Position numbers and translations under genes: made by a program
NCBI GenBank assembly: GCA_963811225.1
Contig: CAWEQO010000012.1
Coordinates: forward strand, 751,730 to 815,729
Source: CAWEQO01 sp963811225
GTDB lineage: Bacteria > Chloroflexota > Anaerolineae > Anaerolineales > Anaerolineaceae
Direction of reading: 5' to 3'
DNA length: 64,000 nucleotides
The notes under the pieces: model-generated
The model's database searches: none
Told to the model about the DNA's origin: nothing
What the model saw: the letters and a program-made list of their open reading frames with translations, nothing else
Shown: in pieces, positions 5,997 to 13,772 of the stretch
How the letters are laid out: every line of letters starts with the position of its first letter
How positions within the stretch are numbered: position 1 is the stretch's first letter

Positions 5997-8564
5997 CTAC
6001 TCATACCGAATCGCCTCCGCAGCGGGTATTTTGCTTAACTTCCAGGCAGGGTAGACGCCCGCCAGCAGCGCCGCCGCCAACGAGATGACCAGCGCCTGCA
6101 AGAACGCTCCGGGCTCCAATGCTCTCTGCAGTGTCCAGCCGAATGAACGCTGGTTGATGACGTAGATCAATATCAACGCCAGGGTGTACCCGGCCGGGGC
6201 CGCCAATGCGCCCGCCACCAGACCCATCAGCCCAGTCTCCAGCATCACCAGCTTCCACAGCTGCCGCCCGGTCAGGCCCAAGGCCCGCAGGATGCCCAGC
6301 TCGCGCTGCTTCTCCATCTGCAAGAGCAGAAGCGTGTTGAGGATCCCGATGAAGGCCACCACCGTAGCCAGGATGCGCAGCGCCGCCGTGATGGCAAAGG
6401 TGCGGTCGAAGATCGCCAGAACCTCTTGACGCAGCGCCCGGTTAGGCCGCACCAGCAGCCGCTGCTGCTCGCTCAAGTGGTCCTGCAGCCAGCGCGTGAG
6501 CTGATCAGGGTCGGTCCCGGGCTGCAAGCGCAAGTCCATTGAAGTGATGGCGGTATCGTTCCAATTCTTGCGGTAAACATCCAGCGCCATCAGCAGCGTG
6601 CCCTGGCTGGATGAATAGTCATAGAACACACCCATCACCGGGAATTCCCTCCAGCCCTGCTGCGTGTACAGCTTCAGGCGGCTGCCTGGCTGCAGCAGGT
6701 CCAGGCGGCGTGCGAGTGGCTCCGACACAAGGATGCCGCCCGCCTGCATCCCCGCGCCAACATCTTCCGGCCTGCCTTGCAAGCTCAGGAACATCCGCTC
6801 CTGGCCCAGGTGATCGTTGCTGGAAGCGTACACCTGCACCGGGCCTTGATCGGACTGTACCGGCGTGGTCCGCAGCAGGTTGACCTGTGTCACGCCCGGC
6901 CAGGTTGGCGCCTGGGCCACCACTTGCGGATCGATTGGCGCGGATGGGGCCGTGCCGGTGTAGGTTGGGGCCGAGATGTACACATCGCCCTGCAAGGTGG
7001 CTTCCAGCCACAGGTTGACCGTGTGCCGGAAGCTCTCGATCATCAGGCTGACTCCAATCGTTACCGCTACGGCGATCATCAGCGCCGCCACCGAAACCGA
7101 CGTGCGGCTGAGCGAATTCTCCAGGTTGCGCGGCGCCATGCGCCCCAACAGGCCGAATACCCGCCCGAGCAGCGGCGACGCAACCCGCATCAGCAGCACC
7201 AGGATCAGGGCTGCCAGCAGTGCGAACCCGACAATCACCGCCAGCGTGCCGCCGAACCCGCCGAGTAGGCCCAGGCCAGGCAGGGTGAACAGCACAGCGC
7301 CCGTACCGATACTGCCTAATCCGGCCAGGGCCGTCCAGGACACCGCCTTGCGGGCCTTGCGCTCCAGCGTAGAGCGCAGCAGGGCCGCTTCCGGCGGGAC
7401 TGAGGCCGCCTCCCAGGCCGGGAGCGCTGCGGCCGCCGCCGAGGCCAGAATACCCAAAACCCCACCTTTCAGCAGGCTGGACACCGGTAAGCCCACATTC
7501 TGTACGGTCGTCGTAAAATAGAGATCGTTCACGGTCTGAGTGACCATCGCTACGGTTTGCCGGCCCATCAGCACGCCCAGCCCGGTCCCGATGATGCCAC
7601 CGGTCAGGCCCAACAGCAGCGCCTCAACCACCACCAGCAAGAACACCTCCCGCCGGGTGACGCCCAAACAGCGCAGCACGCCGAACAGCGCCCGGCGCTG
7701 CACCACTGAGAAGGTCATGGTGTTATAGATCAAGAATAACCCCACCACCAATGCCAGCAGGCTCAGGGCGGTCAGGTTCAGCCGGAAGGCGGCGGTCATC
7801 TGCGACACCGAGCCAGAGCGGGCTGCGGCGGGCTGAACCAGTACGCCCTGCGGCAGCCAGGCCTGCAGCCTCGCCAGCGACTGGCCTTTGTCGTCCGGCA
7901 GGATCAGGTCGATCCGGTCGAGCTTACCCAGCTGCCCACTCAGCTCCTGCACGGTGGCAATGTCCGCCAGGATCAGGCCGCTCAGCTTTCGCTGTGACAG
8001 GGCGTCCCCCGGCCTGACCAGGCCCACGATGGACGCTGCCTTTTTCTCGCCGTTGACGTCCAGATTCAGGCTGTCGCCCACCTGCAGTCCATAACGCTCA
8101 GCCATGCTCTGGGAGAGCAGCACCCCACCCGGCTTCGTCAGGAACGGCGTCAACTGATCGAGCGCAAAGCCGTTGGTGTCCCCTAAATATGGAAGGAACG
8201 GCCCGCTGCTGAACGGGTCCACACCCAACAGCTGCAGGGGTTGGCCGCCCAGCTGCGGCGAGGACACGTATACCGAGAGGGCTGGTGTGGCCGTTTCCAC
8301 CGGCCCGCTGCAGCGCAGCCTGGTGTAAAGGCTGTCGTCCAGGCCCTCCGGCCCGCCCGTGATTTCGTGCGTGGCGCTGCCCGCCACCGCCTCGGCGCTC
8401 AACTCGAAGGCGCGCTGGGCGCTGGCGTTGGCAAGGTCGATCGCTACCACCACCGCCACCCCCAGGGTGATCCCCAGCACCATCAGCAGGCTCTGCCATC
8501 TGTGGCGCAGCAGATAGCGCAGCCCCACCTTCCAGAGGACCACAGAGGAAACATTCGATTGCAT
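5997..8564 (-). CDS. ABC transporter permease with two FtsX-like domains (AttF/AttG-type fusion)
   Basis: 855 residues. An N-terminal anchor (LRYLLRHRWQSLLMVLGITLGVAVVVAI) and a periplasmic MacB-type domain are followed by the first FtsX block, with helices at about 265-375. A central hydrophobic region of about 430-500 begins the second half, with another periplasmic segment and a second FtsX block at about 725-850 (RELGILRALGLTGRQL). The doubled layout corresponds to the two separate permeases of AttEFGH/Lol-like systems fused in one chain. The start overlaps the ATPase stop by one base, so the two are translationally coupled. Such systems usually extract or move lipophilic substrates or signal mechanically; the cargo is unknown. 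Confidence 0.9.
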   Translation of the reverse strand: MQSNVSSVVLWKVGLRYLLRHRWQSLLMVLGITLGVAVVVAIDLANASAQRAFELSAEAVAGSATHEITGGPEGLDDSLYTRLRCSGPVETATPALSVYVSSPQLGGQPLQLLGVDPFSSGPFLPYLGDTNGFALDQLTPFLTKPGGVLLSQSMAERYGLQVGDSLNLDVNGEKKAASIVGLVRPGDALSQRKLSGLILADIATVQELSGQLGKLDRIDLILPDDKGQSLARLQAWLPQGVLVQPAAARSGSVSQMTAAFRLNLTALSLLALVVGLFLIYNTMTFSVVQRRALFGVLRCLGVTRREVFLLVVVEALLLGLTGGIIGTGLGVLMGRQTVAMVTQTVNDLYFTTTVQNVGLPVSSLLKGGVLGILASAAAAALPAWEAASVPPEAALLRSTLERKARKAVSWTALAGLGSIGTGAVLFTLPGLGLLGGFGGTLAVIVGFALLAALILVLLMRVASPLLGRVFGLLGRMAPRNLENSLSRTSVSVAALMIAVAVTIGVSLMIESFRHTVNLWLEATLQGDVYISAPTYTGTAPSAPIDPQVVAQAPTWPGVTQVNLLRTTPVQSDQGPVQVYASSNDHLGQERMFLSLQGRPEDVGAGMQAGGILVSEPLARRLDLLQPGSRLKLYTQQGWREFPVMGVFYDYSSSQGTLLMALDVYRKNWNDTAITSMDLRLQPGTDPDQLTRWLQDHLSEQQRLLVRPNRALRQEVLAIFDRTFAITAALRILATVVAFIGILNTLLLLQMEKQRELGILRALGLTGRQLWKLVMLETGLMGLVAGALAAPAGYTLALILIYVINQRSFGWTLQRALEPGAFLQALVISLAAALLAGVYPAWKLSKIPAAEAIRYE

Positions 8565-9244
8565 TAAGATTCCTTGGGGAGCAGCTGACCGTGGCGCAGC
8601 ACCAGCACCCGGTCGGCGTAGCCGGCAGCCTCGCTGCTGTGCGTCACCAGCACCAGGTTCTTGCCCACCTTACGGGTCAAGCGGTCGAGCAAGTCCATTA
8701 CCGCTCGCCCGGTCTCTGCATCGAGGTTGCCAGTAGGCTCGTCCGCCAGCAGCACCAGCGGATCGTGCGCCAGGGACCGGGCAATGGCAACCCGCTGCTG
8801 TTCGCCGCCCGACAGCCGGTCGGGGAAGGCCTTCAGGCGGTCGCTCAGCCCGACCTCTTCCAGCAGGTCCAGGGCATGCTGCCGCCCGCCGTTATTCAGC
8901 ATTCCATTCAGCTCTAGCGGCAGGGTTACGTTCTCCCACACCGTCAGCGTGGGGATCAAATTAAAAAATTGGAAAATAAAGCCAATCGAGCGCCGCCGGA
9001 ACAGGGTGCGCTGCAGGTCGTTCAACCCGGTCAGGCGCTCGTGGTCCAGGTAGATCTCCCCCTGGTCGGCCCGGTCGATGCCGCTGATCAAGTTAAGCAG
9101 CGTGGTCTTCCCGCTGCCGCTCCTGCCAAGAATGGCGGTGAACTCTCCTTTTTCAAAGCTGGCTGTGGCGTCTTGCAAGATCGTATGCTGTTTTCCGGCT
9201 TCCTGGTAGGCTTTCGAAAGGCGCTCCAGCCGCAAAAAACTCAT
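8564..9244 (-). CDS. ABC transporter ATP-binding protein (MacB/LolD/AttE-type)
   Basis: 226 residues, one complete nucleotide-binding domain. Walker A is GRSGSGKTT (about 40-48), the Q-loop region is FIFQFFNLIPTLTVWEN typical of the MacB/LolD group, the signature is LSGGEQQR, Walker B is LVLLADEPTGNLD, and the switch His is in VTHS. It energises the large permease whose ATG overlaps its stop. Its own ATG follows the corA stop without a gap (TAA then ATG), so the four genes form one operon. Confidence 0.95.
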   Translation of the reverse strand: MSFLRLERLSKAYQEAGKQHTILQDATASFEKGEFTAILGRSGSGKTTLLNLISGIDRADQGEIYLDHERLTGLNDLQRTLFRRRSIGFIFQFFNLIPTLTVWENVTLPLELNGMLNNGGRQHALDLLEEVGLSDRLKAFPDRLSGGEQQRVAIARSLAHDPLVLLADEPTGNLDAETGRAVMDLLDRLTRKVGKNLVLVTHSSEAAGYADRVLVLRHGQLLPKES

Positions 9245-10177
9245 TTAGAACCAATCCATTTTTACGAATATAAACGTTACGACTAATGCGATACTGATAG
9301 AAATGGCGATCACGATCAACCAGGCCAGCACGTTGCTTTGGAACGGCAGGCCCACGTTCATGCCAAAAAAGCTGGTCACGATGGTCGGCAGGCTCAGGAT
9401 GATGGTAATGGCCGCCAGGAACTTCAAGATGATGTTCTGGTTATTGGAGATGATCGAGGCGAAGCCATCCATCATTGAGCTGAGGATGGTGGTGGAGATG
9501 TTGACCATCTCGATTGCCTGCTGGTTTTCGGTAATAACGTCCTCCAGCAGATCCTCATCGTCCGGATATTTGTGGAACAATTGCGTTCGCTGCAGCCGGT
9601 CGAGCATCAACTGATTGCTGCGCAAGGCGGTGGTGAAGTATACCAGGCTCTTTTGGTATTTGAGCAGCTCCAGCACCTCTTTGTTGCGCGAGGATTTCTG
9701 AATCATGTCTTCCAGAACATCCACCCGGTTGTTGATCTCACGCAGATTCATCAGGAACTTGCTGGCCGCATTAAGCAGGATATGCAGCACAAAGCGGTTG
9801 CGCTTGGCAGTCGAGAGACCCCGTACCCGCCCGGATGCAAGCTCCTGAATGATTTCGTTCTGGCGGCGCGAGACGGTGATGATGTAATTCTCGGTCAGGA
9901 TGATGCCGAGCGGGATGGTCGTGTAGGGGACGTCGACGCGCGGCCCCTGATAATACGGGATGCGGATGAGGATCAGCAGCGTACCGTCATCCTCACGTTC
10001 AGTACGGGAGCGTTCATCGATATCCAGGGGATAGGTGATGAAGTCTTGCGGCAGCCCCAGGGTGGTCAGCTGCTCGATATCATCCGTGGTGGGATCGAAC
10101 ACGTTGATCCAGGAACCCGGCTGCAGCTCCTCGATTTTTTCCAACCCCACACCTGTATTCTTAATGTACTGGATCAT
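9245..10177 (-). CDS. corA: CorA-family magnesium/divalent metal transporter
   Basis: 310 residues with the CorA plan: a long soluble N-terminal domain, an extended helix, then two C-terminal membrane helices. The hallmark GMN is present at the end of TM1 (SFFGMNVGLPF). The loop sequence after it lacks the classical MPEL, so it belongs to the broader CorA group. GGAGGAG lies upstream of the ATG. It is the first gene of an operon with the AttEFGH-like transporter; the functional link is not obvious, though the membrane context suggests co-regulation. Confidence 0.93.
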   Translation of the reverse strand: MIQYIKNTGVGLEKIEELQPGSWINVFDPTTDDIEQLTTLGLPQDFITYPLDIDERSRTEREDDGTLLILIRIPYYQGPRVDVPYTTIPLGIILTENYIITVSRRQNEIIQELASGRVRGLSTAKRNRFVLHILLNAASKFLMNLREINNRVDVLEDMIQKSSRNKEVLELLKYQKSLVYFTTALRSNQLMLDRLQRTQLFHKYPDDEDLLEDVITENQQAIEMVNISTTILSSMMDGFASIISNNQNIILKFLAAITIILSLPTIVTSFFGMNVGLPFQSNVLAWLIVIAISISIALVVTFIFVKMDWF

Positions 10178-10413
10178 GATGATCTCCTCCCCGTGTCCGA
10201 ATGAATTTCCACATTACCAGGTAATTTTAACACCTTATTCCCAACCACAAAGGTCAGTGTCCAAGGATAACACAGGCAAGAATGGAACCCAGCGCCGCAG
10301 AGGATATCGCAGGCGTCTCACCTGAATTAAGAAACTTTCCCTCTCTGCGGTTTGCGCTCCGCCAGCTCTGAAGAATGAATTAGAAAAAGGTAGGAAAAAG
10401 CCCACAAAAAGAA

Positions 10414-10464
10414 CCTGGTTGAGTATATTGGAGTTGTGAACAGACAGCCAATATACCAACCAGG
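10414..10464. repeat. subterminal palindrome upstream of the IS transposase
   Basis: Positions 10414-10431 and 10448-10464 are inverted repeats with a one-base bulge, ending 15 bp before the transposase ATG. The same element is kept in the decayed copy near 27845-27895, so it belongs to the IS. It may limit read-through transcription or translation of the transposase. Confidence 0.6.
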
Positions 10465-10478
10465 AGCTTAATAATACC

Positions 10479-11855
10479 ATGCAGGAAGCAAATGCAGAGC
10501 GAAAAGGGAAAAATCAGGGGGAGGATTCGGAAGACGAAGCCCAAAAACAGATACTGAGTTTGTTTTTCCGGACGGCACAGCAGTATGGTGGGAAATGGAA
10601 AGATATATTTCAGGGAGTAAGTGATCAACGGGAAGCGGGGAAGGTAACCTATTCGCTGAAGGTCTTGTTATTCACCGGAGTACTGCTGTTTATTTGCCAT
10701 TTGGGGGCGCGGCGGCAGGTCAATCACCAACTGCGGGGCAATGAGCGAGTGTGCAAGAAATATCGGGCGCTGTTTGGGGTAGAGAGTGTTCCGCATGGCG
10801 ATACGCTGAACTATAACTACCAACGGCTGAAGGTAGAAGAGGTGCAGGAAGTCGTCTGCCGGTTGATGGAAAGGGTCATGGCGACGGAAGAATTGCGCCG
10901 TTGGCGGCTGTTTGGGGTCTATTTTTTGGTAGCAATGGACGGCACCGGGGTGTTGACCTATCACGAGCGGCATTGTGACACCTGCCTGACCCGTAAACTC
11001 TCGAATGGTCAGACCCTTTACTATCATCCGGTATTGGAAGCAAAATTGGTGACTGCCAATGGCTACGCTTTATCCTTGATGACGGAATTCATCGAGAATA
11101 GCGATCCGCAAGCCACCAAGCAAGATTGTGAACTGAAAGCGTTCTACCGTCTGGCGGATCGTCTAAAGCAGCGCTTTCCACAGACCAACTTTTGTTTGTT
11201 GTTGGACGGTCTCTTTGCGGGCGGCCCCACCCTAGAAGTGTGTAAAAAGAAGGAGTGGAAATACCTGATTGGGTTGACCGATGAAGATTTACCCAGCGTA
11301 AATCAGGAATTCGAAGCATTATTGGCTCTCCCACCCGAAAACCGAAAGGAAATCGTGCTAGACAAAGGCGTTCGGCAAGTCTATCGCTGGATGAATAGCA
11401 TCGCCTACACTGATAGTGACAATCGGAGCCATTCTCTCAACGTTTTGGAGTGTGTCGAAACGATTCCCACCAAGAGGGAGCAATCGACCAAGTTCAAATG
11501 GTTGACCAATTTCACCCTGCTCTCCACCAATGCGCCCACCATTGCCAATCAAGCTGGTCGGCTGCGCTGGAAAATTGAGAATGAGGGCTTCAACCTCCAG
11601 AAAAACGGTGGCTTTGCCTTGGAACACGTCTTTAGCCAGAACGAAACGGCTCACAAAGTCTTCTACTTGCTCCTGCAGATTGCCCTGCTCTTCTTTCAAC
11701 TCATGGCCAAAGGCCCTGCCTTTACTCGCACCTTCCCCAAAGGACTGGGTTCCTTGAAAAACATCGCCTACCGTTTGCTCGAAGCCTGGCGCAATCTTCG
11801 CCTCGAAGATCGAGCCTTGCTCGCACTGCTCGCCTTACCCCTCGATACTTCCTAA
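10479..11855 (+). CDS. DDE transposase, IS4-like family
   Basis: 458 residues. The three acidic residues can be placed: Asp154 in VAMDGTG, Asp243 in LLLDGLFAGG, and Glu367 in RWKIENEGFN, the last inside a motif close to the IS4 R-x3-E signature. The C-terminal helices (KVFYLLLQIALLFFQL) are typical of this group. The frame is uninterrupted and the ends of the element are intact, so it may still be active. A decayed inverted copy lies at 26259-27934. Confidence 0.9.
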   Translation: MQEANAERKGKNQGEDSEDEAQKQILSLFFRTAQQYGGKWKDIFQGVSDQREAGKVTYSLKVLLFTGVLLFICHLGARRQVNHQLRGNERVCKKYRALFGVESVPHGDTLNYNYQRLKVEEVQEVVCRLMERVMATEELRRWRLFGVYFLVAMDGTGVLTYHERHCDTCLTRKLSNGQTLYYHPVLEAKLVTANGYALSLMTEFIENSDPQATKQDCELKAFYRLADRLKQRFPQTNFCLLLDGLFAGGPTLEVCKKKEWKYLIGLTDEDLPSVNQEFEALLALPPENRKEIVLDKGVRQVYRWMNSIAYTDSDNRSHSLNVLECVETIPTKREQSTKFKWLTNFTLLSTNAPTIANQAGRLRWKIENEGFNLQKNGGFALEHVFSQNETAHKVFYLLLQIALLFFQLMAKGPAFTRTFPKGLGSLKNIAYRLLEAWRNLRLEDRALLALLALPLDTS

Positions 11856-12067
11856 CAAGCATCTCCCGCGGTTCTCTTTCCTGATTCTCTCTCCCCAAGT
11901 GCTATGGATCTGGGGTAGTTGTCTTTCCTATTGTCGGTTGTTGTCTTTTCGCCTTTCCCAGTTTTGATCTCGCCTCCCGAAATCCTCCATCCTACTTCCT
12001 TTCTGGTCTTTTTACCAATGCTTTTCACATTTCCTGTTTTTCATTCTTCAGAGCTGGCGCTCCGCTT

Positions 12068-12102
12068 TTGACCTGGAAATTCCGACCATTATGGTGTATA
12101 AT
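12068..12102 (+). promoter_or_regulatory. ssrA promoter region
   Basis: TATAAT lies at 12097-12102, 11 bp before the mature 5' end of tmRNA. TTGACC at 12068-12073 resembles a -35 box but is 23 bp away, too far for a normal pair, so the usable -35 is unclear. The IS target duplication ends only two bases before TTGACC. Confidence 0.5.
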
Positions 12103-12113
12103 AGATGTGCAAC

Positions 12114-12507
12114 GGGGATGTCAGGCTTCGACGGGGGAGGCTGGTCCCGAATTGCGAGCCGAGAGGTGCCGACCTCGAGAAATCAGCACAAAACACAAGT
12201 GCCAATCGCACTTCATATGCTGCAATGCCCCTCGCTGCCTAAGCGATGAGCTAGCGCATCGGTCTCCAGATGAGACTGCGTCCGCCTGCGTCGCATTCCG
12301 ACCGGCTGCAGGATCGGGCGTCACAATAGCCGGAATGCTATGCGGAGGGTCGCGTACCGCATAAAAGAGGGCTTTCGGGTCCAAGCGACTGGCTGGCTGC
12401 CGGATCTGTCGATCCCCTGGCTGACAGCGAGAACTCAAGATCGACTACGCTCGTAGTACATTCGAGGGTCAATTTTTCGGACGCGGGTTCGATTCCCGCC
12501 ATCTCCA
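12114..12507 (+). ncRNA. ssrA: tmRNA (ssrA)
   Basis: 394 nt. The ends pair as a tRNA acceptor (GGGGATG with CATCTCC, then discriminator A), followed at the 5' side by the typical GTCAGGCTTCGACGGG and at the 3' side by the T-arm GGGTTCGATTCCC. The tag frame can be read from GCC at 12201 to TAA at 12240-12242, giving ANRTSYAAMPLAA, with the usual hydrophobic Ala-Ala end recognised by proteases. The CCA is not encoded. An intrinsic terminator follows at once. Confidence 0.95.
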
Positions 12508-12513
12508 CTCTTG

Positions 12514-12543
12514 AAAAAACCGGCGCAGCTGCGCCGGTTTTTT
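12514..12543 (+). terminator. ssrA terminator
   Basis: AAAAAACCGGCGCAGC and GCTGCGCCGGTTTTTT form an almost loopless 16-bp stem ending in T6, directly behind tmRNA. The next 200 bp (to 12744) hold no gene that I can support. Confidence 0.9.
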
Positions 12544-12744
12544 ATTTAAGAGAAGCTGCAGCTTTTGCGCTTCGCCTCTGAAAATTCCAAACAATTCATC
12601 CCGGATCTCAAGCTGAACGTCTCGCAAGGCATCGCCACCTGAAAAGTGGCCGGCCCTGACGACCTGGCTGCCACGGTGTGATCAATGGAAAATCCCCGGC
12701 CGGTCAGATATGCGGCGGCTGAAAGGCATGCATGAGCAAGCAAG

Positions 12745-13722
12745 CTAGGCTGCCGTTCTAAACAACCCCGCTGCCCTGACCGCCTCGAACGGATGCTTTC
12801 CCACCGCAGTCTCGTCCGAGAGCACGAAACCCTGGTAGCCCTGCATTAGACAGTCGTGCAAATAGCACACCTCGGACCGCGTCGACGTATGCGACGCAGT
12901 CATGTGTTCCAGCACCTGCCCGGCCATGATTACCGGTTTGCCCAGTTCGCGCACCTGCTGTGAAACCTTCCAAACCGCGGCTGCCATGGCTGCCATCCCC
13001 AGCTCGGCGCCCAGGTCCCCCCGGCACACCCACAGATCCATGGAATACATCGCGATGCGCATGATATCTTCCATGGCGCTGCCGCGCTCCAACTTGGCAA
13101 TCAAATGCGCGCCTGGGCCAAACATCTCACGCACTCGCTGCATCTCGCCGGCATCTTTAATGTAAGATATGGCGTATTGGATGAAGTCGTAAGGCGCTGC
13201 CAGCCGGATGATTTCCTGGTCCTTCTCACTCAGCGCCTCGCGGCGGAAGTCGCCGGCGCTGAGGGTGACGCCCTTGCCCGGACGGATCGGGCCGCCCAGA
13301 GCCACCTTCGCTGCCAGCCGCCCTTCGCCTACCCATTCCACCTGCAAGCGCAGCCTGGCATCGTCCAGCACGATTTCTCCGCTGCAGCCCTGCGCCGCTG
13401 CGAAGAAATCGGGGTGTGGCACCGGCAGCGTTCCCGGCTGCTTCGTCTCGCCTGCCAGCACCAGTTCCACCGCCTGCCCTGCCTGCAGTATGAACGGCTC
13501 GAAGCGCCCCAGACGCCACTTGCTCCCCTGCAAGTCGAGCACCAGTGGGATACCCGCCTGCGCTAAAAATGGCTCCAATCGTTCGAGCCAGCCTTCCAGT
13601 TCCTTTGGAGTGAGATGCGAGGTGTTCAGCCGGAACGCAGTTGCGCCCACGCGAAACATTTCCCACCAGGAATCCTGGTTGTTGGTCACCGGACCGATCG
13701 TCGCGATAATTTGATAATTCAA
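12745..13722 (-). CDS. pyruvate kinase-like protein lacking the C-terminal domain
   Basis: 325 residues, against about 470 for pyruvate kinase. Recognisable barrel motifs: IIATIGP at the start, FRLNTSH with the substrate-binding Arg, LDLQGSKWRLG, LIAKLERG with the catalytic Lys and metal-ligand Glu, CRGDLGAELG with the second metal ligand, GKPVIMAGQVLEHM, and LSDETAVGKHPFEA. A B domain (about 70-165) is present. The Thr of the usual ATQML is replaced by Gly, and the C-terminal regulatory domain is absent because the frame stops after the barrel. The start is a TTG with AGGG upstream. Either a divergent minimal kinase or a non-catalytic paralogue. It is the last gene after rlmI-like and leuS. 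Confidence 0.75.
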   Translation of the reverse strand: MNYQIIATIGPVTNNQDSWWEMFRVGATAFRLNTSHLTPKELEGWLERLEPFLAQAGIPLVLDLQGSKWRLGRFEPFILQAGQAVELVLAGETKQPGTLPVPHPDFFAAAQGCSGEIVLDDARLRLQVEWVGEGRLAAKVALGGPIRPGKGVTLSAGDFRREALSEKDQEIIRLAAPYDFIQYAISYIKDAGEMQRVREMFGPGAHLIAKLERGSAMEDIMRIAMYSMDLWVCRGDLGAELGMAAMAAAVWKVSQQVRELGKPVIMAGQVLEHMTASHTSTRSEVCYLHDCLMQGYQGFVLSDETAVGKHPFEAVRAAGLFRTAA

Positions 13723-13772
13723 AGATTTATGCCCTGAAGGATCGTTTTGCTGCTGCCAGAACTGGCCCTCAT

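Larger units (their letters stand above)
10363..12056 (+). mobile_element. IS4-like insertion sequence, intact copy
   Basis: About 1.69 kb. The terminal inverted repeats are 17 bp and perfect (CAGCTCTGAAGAATGAA at the left, its complement at the right). They are flanked by a 9-bp direct repeat, GCGCTCCGC, at 10354-10362 and 12057-12065, which is the target duplication. It holds one full-length DDE transposase. The right flank directly abuts the ssrA promoter region. Between corA and the element (10178-10353) I see no gene. Confidence 0.88.

Noticed and set aside
6001..8499. Long overlapping frames opposite or within the permease, leuS and other GC-rich genes
   Set aside because: Shadows of the real coding strand in high-GC sequence, with low-complexity Arg/Pro/Ala composition.
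12068..12438. Open frames on both strands across 12068-12438
   Set aside because: This is tmRNA; acceptor ends, T-arm and a complete tag frame are present.
12546..12743. 65-residue minus-strand frame after the ssrA terminator
   Set aside because: No ribosome site, no recognisable features and atypical composition. It lies downstream of the pyruvate-kinase-like stop.
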